Source: Methylobacter luteus IMV-B-3098
GTDB taxonomy: Bacteria; Pseudomonadota; Gammaproteobacteria; Methylococcales; Methylomonadaceae
Length of the DNA stretch: 61,430 bases
Direction: 5' to 3'
Assembly: GCF_000427625.1 (NCBI RefSeq)
Contig: NZ_KE386569.1
Location: forward strand, 4,191,125 to 4,252,554
Position numbers and translations under genes: made by a program. A model generated the notes under the pieces. It did not search any database and was not told the origin of the DNA. It saw only the letters and a program-made list of their open reading frames with translations. Positions 1 through 17,417 of the stretch are shown piece after piece; position 1 is the first letter of the stretch; each line of letters starts with the position of its first letter.

Positions 1-1
1 G

Positions 2-8395
<8,394 letters not shown>

Positions 8396-8557
8396 CTAAG
8401 GCGCTGAGTCGGATATCTCCGTCTTTAGGGAACCGACTTGATGAGCCAGAGCCTAGATCATCTTGACCGCTCAAACATGGCTTATATTGGTTTTGTCGGA
8501 CAAAAGACACTATTTATCCCGGTTTTTTAACCCTAAATTAACAAATTACATCATCAC

Positions 8558-9922
8558 ATGAACACAGCAAGAGAATTGGAAAAAGAGAATTATCAAAGTG
8601 CAAGTTTGACGATGTTGGGACGGCCATTCTATCTACTCTGGTGTGGCGAGACTGTCGCGTTAATCGGTGCCTCGCTGATGGAGTTCGCATTAGGCGTATG
8701 GGTATATCAAAAAACCGGCTCGGCTATGAATTTTTCTGGCGTGTTGGTCGCGGCTATTTTACCGGCAGTGCTTGTTATGCCGATTGCCGGACGCGTCGCT
8801 GATCGCTTCGATCGGCGCTACGTGATGGTTGTGGCCGATCTGATCGCTGTCGTGTTATTACTGACGTTAGCCTGGTTTCTTTGGCGTAACAGCCTTGAGG
8901 TCGTGCATCTTTATGCCTTTAATGCCGCGGTGTCGCTGATCGGGGCGTTCAGGACGCCCGCCTATACGGCTTCTGTCAGCAAGCTTCTGCCCAAGGAAAA
9001 ATATACGCAGGCCAGCGGCTTGATGGGGGTGAGTGCCAATGTATTAAGTATGTTTGCGCCGTTGGTCGCGGGCAGTTTGATGGCGGCGATAGGGCTGCAG
9101 GGCATAGTCTTTATCGACATCATTGCATTTGCTACAGGTTCAATATTGATTTTGAACGCTTTTTTTTACGCCGCAAGAATCAATAACAACATCAACAAAA
9201 TCAGGGCCGACAGTACCGAAGTGGTAAAGGGCAGCGTTGCCTTGGCGCTGGTGTATTTCAAGAAGGAGCCATTGATGCTGGGGTTGCTGGTATACACCGT
9301 TCTTCAGCAGGGTTTGGTGACTCTCGCGTCGACGATGATCATGCCGCTGATACTTTCCCATTATTCCGAAAACGACTTGGGCGTCATTCTCACGGTCGGC
9401 GGCGTGGGCGGGTTGATTGGCTCAATCATACTGGCGCTGATGGGAGAGCTTAAGCGCTTGATGCTTTGGGCGCTGGCGGCTGATGTGGTACTGGCGCTTT
9501 GCATATTGCTGGTTGGCGTCAATACATCTTTCAACCTTTACTGCGCATCGGTGTTTACCGCCTTATTGGTGGCTGGCTTTGCTCAAGGCTGTAATCACGC
9601 GCTGTGGATGAGAAAAATTTCGAATGAGCATCAAGGCAGAATCTTTTCGATTATTAATGTCGCCGCTTTGCTGACTGTAAGTATCGTCGCCATGGGAGGC
9701 GGTTATTCCGCCGATCATATTTTTGAACCTGCTCTCTCGAAAGGTGGTTGGCTAGAACAGACGTTGGGTCCCTGGATCGGGACAGGAAAAGGGCGCGGTA
9801 TCGGACTTATGTTCGTCATCAGCGGCTTTATAGGGGTACTCATTTCACTAGTCGGATTTTTAACCAGACTGCGCCGACTGGATCTGATCGTGCCGGACGC
9901 ACCTGTTTCAAATGAGCGCTAA
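8558..9922 (+). CDS. MFS exporter, EntS/MFS_3-like
   Basis: This 454-aa multi-spanning protein has the MFS signature between the second and third helices (GRVADRFDRRYVMV, about residues 78-91). It resembles the drug/siderophore exporters found beside NRPS genes. It lies 162 bp after the synthetase on the same strand, so it probably belongs to the peptide cluster as a self-resistance or export pump. A loop of about 30 residues before the last helices (around the KGGWLEQTLGPW segment) is longer than usual. The substrate is inferred from context only. The ATG start is preceded by an AT-rich stretch without a strong Shine-Dalgarno sequence. Confidence 0.85.
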   Translation: MNTARELEKENYQSASLTMLGRPFYLLWCGETVALIGASLMEFALGVWVYQKTGSAMNFSGVLVAAILPAVLVMPIAGRVADRFDRRYVMVVADLIAVVLLLTLAWFLWRNSLEVVHLYAFNAAVSLIGAFRTPAYTASVSKLLPKEKYTQASGLMGVSANVLSMFAPLVAGSLMAAIGLQGIVFIDIIAFATGSILILNAFFYAARINNNINKIRADSTEVVKGSVALALVYFKKEPLMLGLLVYTVLQQGLVTLASTMIMPLILSHYSENDLGVILTVGGVGGLIGSIILALMGELKRLMLWALAADVVLALCILLVGVNTSFNLYCASVFTALLVAGFAQGCNHALWMRKISNEHQGRIFSIINVAALLTVSIVAMGGGYSADHIFEPALSKGGWLEQTLGPWIGTGKGRGIGLMFVISGFIGVLISLVGFLTRLRRLDLIVPDAPVSNER

Positions 9923-10000
9923 ACGCTTGAAAAAATCATTAATTAAGCTTGGTTTTCTTGGCAAAAAATGCAATCAAAAATTAAAGTAAGGAGAAACAGC

Positions 10001-11323
10001 ATGTCATACGATTACCTTCAACTCCTGGAATCAAACGCGAGAACTTACGCCAGATTCTTTAACAGAGTATTTTCAACGGGTCGTGGAATTCGTGTTCGGG
10101 ATTCCAAAGGAAAAGAGTATATAGATTGCCTGGCTGTCGCCGGGGCTTTGCCTCTAGGACATAACCATCCTGAAATTAAACAGGCTATTATCCAGTATAT
10201 TTCATCGGATGGCATTCAACAGGCGCTTGATTTTTCCACCCCGGCCAAGATTCAATTTGTCAGGGATCTCTTCTCGCGGCTGCCGCCGAAGTTGCGCGAC
10301 GAGGGGCGGATACAGTTCTGTGGGCCGACCGGGTCTGACGCAGTCGAGGCCGCGCTCAAACTGGCGAAATTTTATACCAAACGGCAAGGTATCCTAGCGT
10401 TTCATGGCAGTTATCATGGAATGACTTCAGGCGCTCTCAGCCTCATGGGTAATTTACACCCTAAAACCGGTGTGGGCCTGTCTGCGGCCGGTGTGCAATT
10501 CGCACCTTTCCCTTACCGCTTCCGGTGTCCATTTGGAACCAATGGTGATAAAACTGATCAACTATCGATTAGTTACATCCGTACGCTTTTATCGGATCCT
10601 GAAAGCGGGGTACCGAAGCCAGCCGCCGTCATCGTCGAAGCTGTGCAGGGAGAGGGCGGTGCCATCCCCGCTTCCATTTACTGGTTGCAAGAGTTAAGAA
10701 AACTGACGCTTGAATTTGATGTGCCTCTGATCATCGACGAGGTTCAGACAGGACTTGGCCGGACCGGCACCCTGTTTGCCATTGAGCGGGCAGGTATAAC
10801 GCCGGATATTCTTGTTTTGTCCAAGGCCATTGGAGGCGGTTACCCGCTGTCAGTCGTGGTATACGATAAACGATTGGATGTCTGGCCTCCCGGCATGCAC
10901 GCGGGCACGTTCAGAGGTAATCAGTTGGCAATGGTCGCTGGAAGTACCACGATGCAGATAATCGATAGAGATGGACTTGTTGACAATGCCAATAAGATTG
11001 GCGATATTCTAAAAAAAGGCCTGATTGAAATTGCACAACACAATCCCATCCTGGGTGATGTGCGCGGGCTTGGGCTAATGATCGGCATTGAAGTAGTGAA
11101 GCCGGGCGCCGACGACTATCCGGGGGCTCCCGACGGGGAGCTCGCCAAGGTGATAAAGCGTAATTGTTTTAAAAACGGACTGATCATTGAAACCGGGGGG
11201 CGCAATGGTTGCGTGCTTCGTTTTCTGCCGCCTCTCATAGCGACGGAAACCGATGCCGGCGAAATACTGGATCGTTTTGAGCGGGCTGTCGAGGCCGCAG
11301 AGGTGGGAGCGCTCCATGCTTGA
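10001..11323 (+). CDS. 2,4-diaminobutyrate-2-oxoglutarate aminotransferase (class III, PLP)
   Basis: The 440-aa protein is a class III aminotransferase. The start chosen has AAGGAG seven bases upstream of ATG 10001; an in-frame ATG at 9968 lacks this. Visible features are the GPTGSDAVEAALKLAK region, the cofactor Asp in IIDEVQTGLGRTG, the PLP lysine in LSKAIGGGYPLS, and HAGTFRGNQLA near the C-terminal domain. These are characteristic of the Dat/EctB/PvdH group, which makes L-2,4-diaminobutyrate from aspartate semialdehyde and glutamate. No ectoine synthase is nearby. The position between an NRPS and its exporters suggests it supplies Dab as a building block, as PvdH does for pyoverdine. Exact substrate is inferred. 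Confidence 0.85.
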   Translation: MSYDYLQLLESNARTYARFFNRVFSTGRGIRVRDSKGKEYIDCLAVAGALPLGHNHPEIKQAIIQYISSDGIQQALDFSTPAKIQFVRDLFSRLPPKLRDEGRIQFCGPTGSDAVEAALKLAKFYTKRQGILAFHGSYHGMTSGALSLMGNLHPKTGVGLSAAGVQFAPFPYRFRCPFGTNGDKTDQLSISYIRTLLSDPESGVPKPAAVIVEAVQGEGGAIPASIYWLQELRKLTLEFDVPLIIDEVQTGLGRTGTLFAIERAGITPDILVLSKAIGGGYPLSVVVYDKRLDVWPPGMHAGTFRGNQLAMVAGSTTMQIIDRDGLVDNANKIGDILKKGLIEIAQHNPILGDVRGLGLMIGIEVVKPGADDYPGAPDGELAKVIKRNCFKNGLIIETGGRNGCVLRFLPPLIATETDAGEILDRFERAVEAAEVGALHA

Positions 11324-12089
11324 TAGCGCTCCTAGATATTCGACATCTCTCCGAGACAAGCAAACCGGCCAATTGAAAAAACAGCAATCGGCTACCGATA
11401 TATTGGGGATTTCTTTTGAGAAACCAATGATAAGTGTACAGAGTCTCACGAAATCCTATCATCTTGGATCAATGACAGTTCCCGTATTGAAGGGCATCGA
11501 CCTATCCGTCAAAGTGGGAGAGTTTGTGTCTATCATGGGGCCATCAGGATCGGGTAAATCGACTTTGCTTAATGTGCTGGGAATTCTGGATCGTTACGAC
11601 GACGGTGAATATATTTTGAACGGAACCCTGATAAAGCCGCTCTCTGAAACCGAGGCCTCTCGACACCGCAATCATTTAATTGGCTTCGTGTTCCAGTCAT
11701 TCAATCTGTTGCCTTTCAAGAGCGCTATCGACAATGTAGCCATGCCGCTTTATTATCAAAAGGTTCCTCGTAAGCAGCGAGAGGAAAGGGCGCGGAAGCT
11801 ATTAGAGCGCATGGGGCTGGCCCATCGCATAAATCACATGCCTTCGGAATTATCTGGCGGGCAGCGGCAGCGGGTAGCTATTGCACGCGCATTGGTTACC
11901 GACCCGCCCCTGATTTTAGCCGATGAGCCGACCGGCAATCTGGATTCTGAAACTTCAGAGGAAGTGATGGAATTGTTCACCGAAATAAACCATGAAGGCA
12001 AGACCCTTGTCGTCATTACTCATGATGAAGAAATCGCCGCACGAACTCGTCGTGTTATTCATCTGCAAGATGGGCAAATCAGAAACTAA
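11316..12089 (+). CDS. ABC transporter ATP-binding protein, MacB/LolD type
   Basis: This is the ATPase of a MacB-like exporter. Walker A is GPSGSGKST, followed by the Q-loop (FQSFNLLP), signature [15 protein letters not shown], Walker [13 protein letters not shown] and H-loop VITHD. The chosen ATG overlaps the end of the aminotransferase gene by 8 bp and has GGAG six bases upstream. It adds a 37-residue N-terminal extension before the usual [11 protein letters not shown] opening; the in-frame ATG at 11427 would give the usual ~220-aa length and cannot be excluded. It is followed at once by a separate permease and a membrane-fusion protein. It probably powers export of the lipopeptide. Confidence 0.9.
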   Translation: MLDSAPRYSTSLRDKQTGQLKKQQSATDILGISFEKPMISVQSLTKSYHLGSMTVPVLKGIDLSVKVGEFVSIMGPSGSGKSTLLNVLGILDRYDDGEYILNGTLIKPLSETEASRHRNHLIGFVFQSFNLLPFKSAIDNVAMPLYYQKVPRKQREERARKLLERMGLAHRINHMPSELSGGQRQRVAIARALVTDPPLILADEPTGNLDSETSEEVMELFTEINHEGKTLVVITHDEEIAARTRRVIHLQDGQIRN

Positions 12090-12114
12090 CTACTAACTAC
12101 GGGCCATACAACTC

Positions 12115-13341
12115 ATGTTTGATTTTGAACGCTGGACCGAGCTCGGCCAATCCCTAAGTCAGCACAAATTGCGGACAGGTCTGACTGCTTTTGGCGTCAG
12201 TTGGGGTATTTTTATGCTGGTTTTACTGCTGGGGATGGGGAAGGGGCTGGAGCGCGGCACCATGGCGCTTTTCCAGGACACGGCGTTGAATAGTGTCTGG
12301 ATCGGAGGTGGTAAAACATCTCAATCCTATAAAGGTTTAACCTCAGGTCGTACGGTGAGCCTGGAGATCGATGACGTCGCCTTACTTGACAGCTTGCCAG
12401 GGGTGGAGTCAGCTGGGCCTACCAAATTACTGGATAAAGGATATGTTATGAGATATGGAAAAAATAGCGGTGCATTCCAAATAAATGGTATTAGTGCTGC
12501 AAATGCTGAAATTCAAAAATTGTCCCTGCTGAGCGGACGCCAGATTAATCAATTGGATGAGCGCGAATCACGTAAAGTTGCCATAATCGGTGCCAGGATT
12601 AACGATGTGCTGATGAAAAATCAGCTCAATCCAGTGGGAAAAACGATTTTCATAGGAGAAACACCGTTTACTGTTATTGGGGTATACAACAAAGCGTTGG
12701 GAGAACAGTCGCCAAATCGCGTTTACATTCCATACGCCACTTTAAGACAAGTGTTTGACGCTGCCCCGACAGTCACTATGATTGCCTTAACTGTATCGGC
12801 GGGTTATAGCTGGACGGATATCAAGCCGGAAGCAGTTCGATTGCTGTCCCGACGACATCGGTTTGACCCGAATGATTCTTCCGTTCTAGAGATTTACGAT
12901 ATCAGTAATGATGTAAAAAAAGTGGAATCCCTAATGAGCGGCATCAGGATCTTCATGATTATTGTTGGAACCGGTACATTGATGGCGGGCTGTGTCGGAG
13001 TCAGCAATACGATGCTGGTCACTGTCAAGGAGCGCACGCGTGAATTTGGCATTCGCAAAGCCATCGGCGCTTCCTCGGCTGACATACTTTTCATGGTATT
13101 GCACGAGACACTGGTTGTCACTTTAGCCGCAGGCTATGTGGGACTCATTGCAGGGGTAGGGCTTGTCGAATTGATCAGTCGGCTCGGCATCGAATCGGAT
13201 TACTTTCGTCATCCTCAAGTCGATCTCTCTATCGCGGTTTCGGCGCTGGGCATTTTGATGCTCTCAGGCCTTATCGCAGGCTATCTGCCGGCTCGTCAGG
13301 CGGTGCGTGTGTCACCTATTGAGGCACTCAGACATGAATAA
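12115..13341 (+). CDS. ABC transporter permease, MacB/FtsX family
   Basis: This 408-aa inner-membrane permease has one N-terminal transmembrane helix, a large periplasmic MacB-type core domain, and three C-terminal helices with the conserved KERTREFGIRKAIGAS segment of FtsX/MacB proteins. Here the ATPase and permease are separate polypeptides, unlike E. coli MacB where they are fused. It overlaps the next gene by 8 bp (ATG 13334 lies inside its 3' end), so the two are probably translationally coupled. With its neighbours it forms the pump unit that likely expels the NRPS product. Confidence 0.92.
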   Translation: MFDFERWTELGQSLSQHKLRTGLTAFGVSWGIFMLVLLLGMGKGLERGTMALFQDTALNSVWIGGGKTSQSYKGLTSGRTVSLEIDDVALLDSLPGVESAGPTKLLDKGYVMRYGKNSGAFQINGISAANAEIQKLSLLSGRQINQLDERESRKVAIIGARINDVLMKNQLNPVGKTIFIGETPFTVIGVYNKALGEQSPNRVYIPYATLRQVFDAAPTVTMIALTVSAGYSWTDIKPEAVRLLSRRHRFDPNDSSVLEIYDISNDVKKVESLMSGIRIFMIIVGTGTLMAGCVGVSNTMLVTVKERTREFGIRKAIGASSADILFMVLHETLVVTLAAGYVGLIAGVGLVELISRLGIESDYFRHPQVDLSIAVSALGILMLSGLIAGYLPARQAVRVSPIEALRHE

Positions 13342-14443
13342 TTTTCGTCGAATTGTAGTTCGTACTAGTTGGCTTTTATTGGTCTTTGCCATCGTGTTTG
13401 GTAGTGGTTTCTGGCTATTTTTTTCAGCCGGCGCCAATGAAGTCGCCGTGCAGGCAGAAAAACCATTTCGCATGACCATTGAACAATATACCACTGCCAC
13501 CGGGCAGATTGTTCCCAGTCGGAAGGTCAAGATCAAATCTCAAGCGAACGGTGTGCTCGACGAAGTTCTTGTTAAGCAAGGGCAATGGGTGAAGCGAGGG
13601 GATTTGCTTGCCCGCATACGACTGCGCGCTGATCCGGTGGAAGTTAGCGCCGTCCAGTCGCAAATCAGAAAAGCCCGCCTTGAGCACCAGCGAGCGGCTA
13701 TCGAACTGGAACGGCGTGGTCATCTCCACGATCAACATCTGATTTCCGACGCTGCGTATCAGGACGACAAGTTGAAATACGATGTCACAAAGACGACCTT
13801 GGAGCAGGCCGAACGCGAGTTGGAACTGCGCCTCAAAGGTGCTTCACAGCAATTCAAAACCACCTCGACCCTGATTACCGCTACCATGGACGGCATGGTG
13901 CTGGATCATCCTGTGGAGATTGGTGATTTCGTCATTAAAGCCAATGATCTTTCCGAAGGCACGACGGTTTTCACCATTGCCGACATGCATAGTTTGATTT
14001 TCAAAGGCGAAGTGGAAGAGGCGGACGCCGGGCGCCTGCAGGAGGGCATGCCCATTACCCTGAATGTCGGCGCTCTTCCCGATGAACATTTCGAGGCTAC
14101 ACTGGATTTTATAGCGGCAGAAGCCAAAAAAACCGATCAAGGCCGGAAAGTATTCGAAATTCGTGCAACCATTCAGCCCAAGTTGGGCGTATTTCTCAGA
14201 GCTGGCTATAGCGCTACAGCCAAAATCGTATTTTCCCGGCATGAACAAGTCATGACAATTCCCGAGGGCAGCCTGATGTTTCGTGGGGATGAATCCTATG
14301 CTAAAGTAAAGTTACCGACTGGCGAGATCGTCGAGAAGAAGCTTGTCACTGGTCTCTCCGACGGGCTTAATATTGAGGTGATTTCAGGGCTTGACGAGCA
14401 AGACAGCGTTGTATCATCAAAAGCGGTGGAAAAGCCATTATGA
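13334..14443 (+). CDS. Membrane-fusion protein, MacA/HlyD family
   Basis: This 369-aa periplasmic adaptor has one N-terminal membrane helix, a biotinyl-lipoyl-like half motif (GQIVPSRKVKIKSQANGVLD), a helical hairpin (about residues 105-165) and beta-barrel domains. It would bridge the inner-membrane permease to the TolC-like channel. The start at 13334 overlaps the permease stop by 8 bp; the in-frame ATG at 13307 is less likely. The gene ends at 14443, where a degenerate copy of the next gene's 5' end begins. Confidence 0.9.
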   Translation: MNNFRRIVVRTSWLLLVFAIVFGSGFWLFFSAGANEVAVQAEKPFRMTIEQYTTATGQIVPSRKVKIKSQANGVLDEVLVKQGQWVKRGDLLARIRLRADPVEVSAVQSQIRKARLEHQRAAIELERRGHLHDQHLISDAAYQDDKLKYDVTKTTLEQAERELELRLKGASQQFKTTSTLITATMDGMVLDHPVEIGDFVIKANDLSEGTTVFTIADMHSLIFKGEVEEADAGRLQEGMPITLNVGALPDEHFEATLDFIAAEAKKTDQGRKVFEIRATIQPKLGVFLRAGYSATAKIVFSRHEQVMTIPEGSLMFRGDESYAKVKLPTGEIVEKKLVTGLSDGLNIEVISGLDEQDSVVSSKAVEKPL

Positions 14444-14615
14444 TACCGTGAAAGCTAGTTTCTCGCTTAATGTCGCCTATTTTTCGCTTTGGAAGCTTGG
14501 TTTTGCCGGAATGGACTTCATTGCCTGATGCTGGCTGCCGAGTCGCTGCTCAGTAATCTGCTGCATATTTATCTCAAAGCAACATAGGAAGAACAACAAC
14601 AATGAAGGGAAAGTT
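14439..14615 (+). repeat. Degenerate tandem duplicate of the 5' end of the TolC-like gene
   Basis: The stretch from the stop of the membrane-fusion gene to the TolC start copies the first ~180 bp of the TolC gene with substitutions and small deletions. Matching landmarks in the same order are TTATGATACCG, TTTCTCGCTTAATG, CCTATTTTTCGCTTTG, GGAATGGACTTCAT, CTGGCTGCCGAG and CAGTAATCTGCTG. The copy has lost an open frame (a TGA follows its ATGATACCG). It appears to be a decayed duplication, leaving the intact gene to start at 14616. Confidence 0.85.
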
Positions 14616-16022
14616 ATGATACCGCTGAAGATAGTTTCTCGCTTAATGCCGCCTATTTTTCGCTTTGCAAGCTTGGTTTTGCTGGTTTTGCTGGAATGGA
14701 CTTCATGTCCGATACTGGCTGCCGAGCCGCTGCCCAGTAATCTGCTGGATATCTATCACAAGGCGACAGAGGAAGACCCACAACTGATGAAAGGAAAGGC
14801 AACCCGCGCAGTTAATGAAGAACTGCACAGTCAGGAAAAGGCCAAGGCCTTGCTGCCAACAGTAAACCTTTCCGCCAATATCACCGGTAATCTTCAGAAT
14901 ATCAACTTAACGGACCCGCAGTCGATCGGTGTTGGCGGGCAGGATGAGTTTATCAGCGATGGTTACGATATCACTCTTACTCAGCCGGTGTTTCATTATG
15001 ACAGGCTGATAGCCATGGATCAGGCTGGCCAACGAGTGGAACAGTCAGAAATGGAGTTGAATGCTATCCAGCAGGATTTGATTTTGCGAGTAGCGGAGCG
15101 ATATTTTGGCTTATTGGGCGCGTTGGACAACCTGCGGTATTCCGAGGCTCAAAAGGATACTCTAGCCCGGCAGCGCGAACAGATGCAGCAGCGTTTCAAG
15201 TATGGCGAAATTGCCATAATTGATGTCTCGGAAGCCGAAGCGGGTTATGATCGTGCAGTAGCCGATGAAATCGAAGCTCAACAACAGCTCAATGATGCCA
15301 AAGCGGCATTAAGGGAAATTACCGGCGAATACTATGACAGTCTCTCAGCGCTTGCTGGGGATATTCCTTTAGTCAAGCCAGAGCCTTTGAACGAAAAGAG
15401 CTGGACTGATCAGGCGTTGGCACAGAACCCACGTATCGTGGCCGCCACCATAGCCTCTAGTATTGCGCGCGATGAGATTAGCCGGCTTGACTCGGAGCAT
15501 CTGCCCAGCCTCGACCTCAAGGCAAACAATGGCTGGATGGAAACCGGCGGCCAGTTTGGCCAAGCTACTATATTTTATAACAGTATCGGGCTGGAGATGA
15601 ATATGGCGTTATACGAAGGCGGTCAAGCTACTTCGCGATCACGGGAGGCGGCGCATCGGCATGACGAGTCCCGAGCTACACTGAAGCAAGAACAGCGCAG
15701 CGCGGAAAGGCAATCTCGCGACGCCTTCTATGGTGTAGTAACTGGTGTCAGTCGTGTGCAGGCTTTACAGAAAACGCTTAAGTCGCAGGAATTGTCGTTG
15801 AAAGAGATTGAGTCCGGTATTCAGGTCGGCAGTCGCACTGCCCTTGATCTTGTTGTGGCGACGCGAGACTGGTACCGGGACCAACGGGACTACGCCAAAG
15901 CCAGGTATGACTATTTGTTAAACACCCTGCGACTCAAGCGCTCCGCTGGTATTCTCGAGTACGAAGATCTGGCAAAGATCAACGCACTCTTGACTGACTC
16001 TGCCTCGGCAATTCAGCCTTGA
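14616..16022 (+). CDS. TolC-family outer-membrane efflux protein
   Basis: The 468-aa protein begins with a signal peptide (hydrophobic stretch about residues 15-32, likely cut after LAA near residue 35). It has two repeats of the outer membrane efflux protein fold; motifs such as ALLPTVNLSANI and GLEMNMALYEGG are typical. A Shine-Dalgarno (GAAGGGAAAG) precedes ATG 14616. It completes the ATPase/permease/adaptor/TolC set and would form the outer-membrane exit duct. Its 5' end has been tandemly duplicated just upstream. Confidence 0.92.
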   Translation: MIPLKIVSRLMPPIFRFASLVLLVLLEWTSCPILAAEPLPSNLLDIYHKATEEDPQLMKGKATRAVNEELHSQEKAKALLPTVNLSANITGNLQNINLTDPQSIGVGGQDEFISDGYDITLTQPVFHYDRLIAMDQAGQRVEQSEMELNAIQQDLILRVAERYFGLLGALDNLRYSEAQKDTLARQREQMQQRFKYGEIAIIDVSEAEAGYDRAVADEIEAQQQLNDAKAALREITGEYYDSLSALAGDIPLVKPEPLNEKSWTDQALAQNPRIVAATIASSIARDEISRLDSEHLPSLDLKANNGWMETGGQFGQATIFYNSIGLEMNMALYEGGQATSRSREAAHRHDESRATLKQEQRSAERQSRDAFYGVVTGVSRVQALQKTLKSQELSLKEIESGIQVGSRTALDLVVATRDWYRDQRDYAKARYDYLLNTLRLKRSAGILEYEDLAKINALLTDSASAIQP

Positions 16023-16686
16023 TTTTTGTTGATGTCGACTGAATTCGGTGTTCTGTTGATTATGGCCGCGCGTTAGGCGGCGCGCGCCGGACACTGGATT
16101 CTTAACGAATTTTGACAGGGGTCCGTCTTAGGCAAACGCCTGTTGGGTAATTTCTGTAATTGTTATTTTCTGCATAGGAATTTATATCATAGACATATTT
16201 ATACATAAGTTACCGCTGGCAACCCATTTTGGATACCTGAACCCTATCGTTAAAACTTCCTTTTATCAAAAGGGGAGAGCTTTAGCTTGATATCAAAACT
16301 TAAATACACCAGATTAAGCACCCATTAGGCCCAAAATTTCTCAAAGCAGAAAATTAGCTTGGATTGGTTGATTCTGAACACAATTCAAATACTGAGTACA
16401 GTTAAAGCGAGATGAAACGTGAGGATTTTTTATATCCGCTTTGTTTGCTTCAATATTTATGCCACCAAAAAACGCCGAATTTTATAGTCTGAAAACACAA
16501 TAATTGCTTGATACTGGACAGTTAGTGTTTGAAGTCTGCTTGTTTTTAAGCAAACACCGTCTTGATTTTATTCAGTGCCAACCATTGCTCCCTAATCCCC
16601 GTGTTCAGCGACCGGGACTGAATGTCCTCCGTAAAAGAGGCGAACACAGCAAAAATCCGCAACCTGCCAGTTTTTTATTTCAGGCA
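16023..16686. other. Non-coding gap between convergent gene clusters
   Basis: About 660 AT-rich bases separate the TolC gene from the convergent operon that ends at 16687. A GC-rich imperfect inverted stretch lies near 16064-16092, but it lacks a T-run and is not called a terminator. I see no convincing gene, RNA or mobile element; the short frames here have no recognisable features. Confidence 0.5.
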
Positions 16687-17340
16687 CTATTTCAACCAGG
16701 TGACTGTGACGACATACGCGCCATCAAAATATACCCTTCCTAGCCATCCAGGCACATTAAAAGCGCGTTTGCTAGGGATAGATAGTAAAAACCAGCCATC
16801 TGTCAAGTTTAAATCAATCAAAATGTCAGTAAATTCTAACCAATGGCCGGAAGCGCCATATATACATTTAAGAGCGCTTTCTTTAGCTGCAAAAATACTG
16901 TAAGCATATTGATCGGCGAGCTCTGCTGGAGTATCCAATATGGTACGGATCTCCTGGGGACGTAACAGTGCGGTAAAAGTCTGGCCTGGAAAAGGCGGCT
17001 CGCAATATTGAATGTCAACACCTATCGCCTGAATATTAGCTGACCTTGCGGCTACAGCAATGGACATTTCCTTGCTATGGCTGATGCTGCCAACAATGCC
17101 GGCCGGCCAAATGGGGGCACCATGTAGATTTTTTAATACTGAAACGTCTTTATAGCCCAGTCGTTCAAGTACCTGATGCGCGCAATAGCGACCGGCACAG
17201 AATTCACCGATACGTTTGGCGCTGGCCCCGTGAAGTAAACGATGCTCATCCGGGTGTAAAATATCAGGAGTGCAAGGTTTGTTATGAGAAGCACTATAAA
17301 ACGGCAATGATGGGATCGGGTATTGTAATCGGTAAAGCAT
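16687..17340 (-). CDS. 4'-phosphopantetheinyl transferase, Sfp/EntD type
   Basis: This 217-aa enzyme moves 4'-phosphopantetheine from CoA to a serine on carrier proteins. Family motifs are visible: RIGEFCAGRYCAHQVL (about 43-58), GSISHS (about 84-89), IGVDIQ with the Mg-binding Asp (about 105-110) and FAAKESALKC (about 149-158). It is the last gene of the minus-strand PKS operon, 77 bp after the barrel gene. It most likely activates the PKS ACP, and possibly also the NRPS carriers of the neighbouring cluster. Confidence 0.93.
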   Translation of the reverse strand: MLYRLQYPIPSLPFYSASHNKPCTPDILHPDEHRLLHGASAKRIGEFCAGRYCAHQVLERLGYKDVSVLKNLHGAPIWPAGIVGSISHSKEMSIAVAARSANIQAIGVDIQYCEPPFPGQTFTALLRPQEIRTILDTPAELADQYAYSIFAAKESALKCIYGASGHWLEFTDILIDLNLTDGWFLLSIPSKRAFNVPGWLGRVYFDGAYVVTVTWLK

Positions 17341-17417
17341 GATGGATTAAAAGCCATTGTAAAGCCGTAGGGGAGGCGTATTTTTCCTTATGCATCCAAT
17401 CATCTGAATGCCTTGAT

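Noticed and set aside
16064-16092. GC-rich inverted stretch after the TolC gene as terminator
   Set aside because: Stem is imperfect and no T-run follows.
16504-16743. 79-aa plus-strand frame between TolC and the transferase gene
   Set aside because: Runs into the 3' end of the phosphopantetheinyl transferase gene, lacks motifs and has a poor start region.
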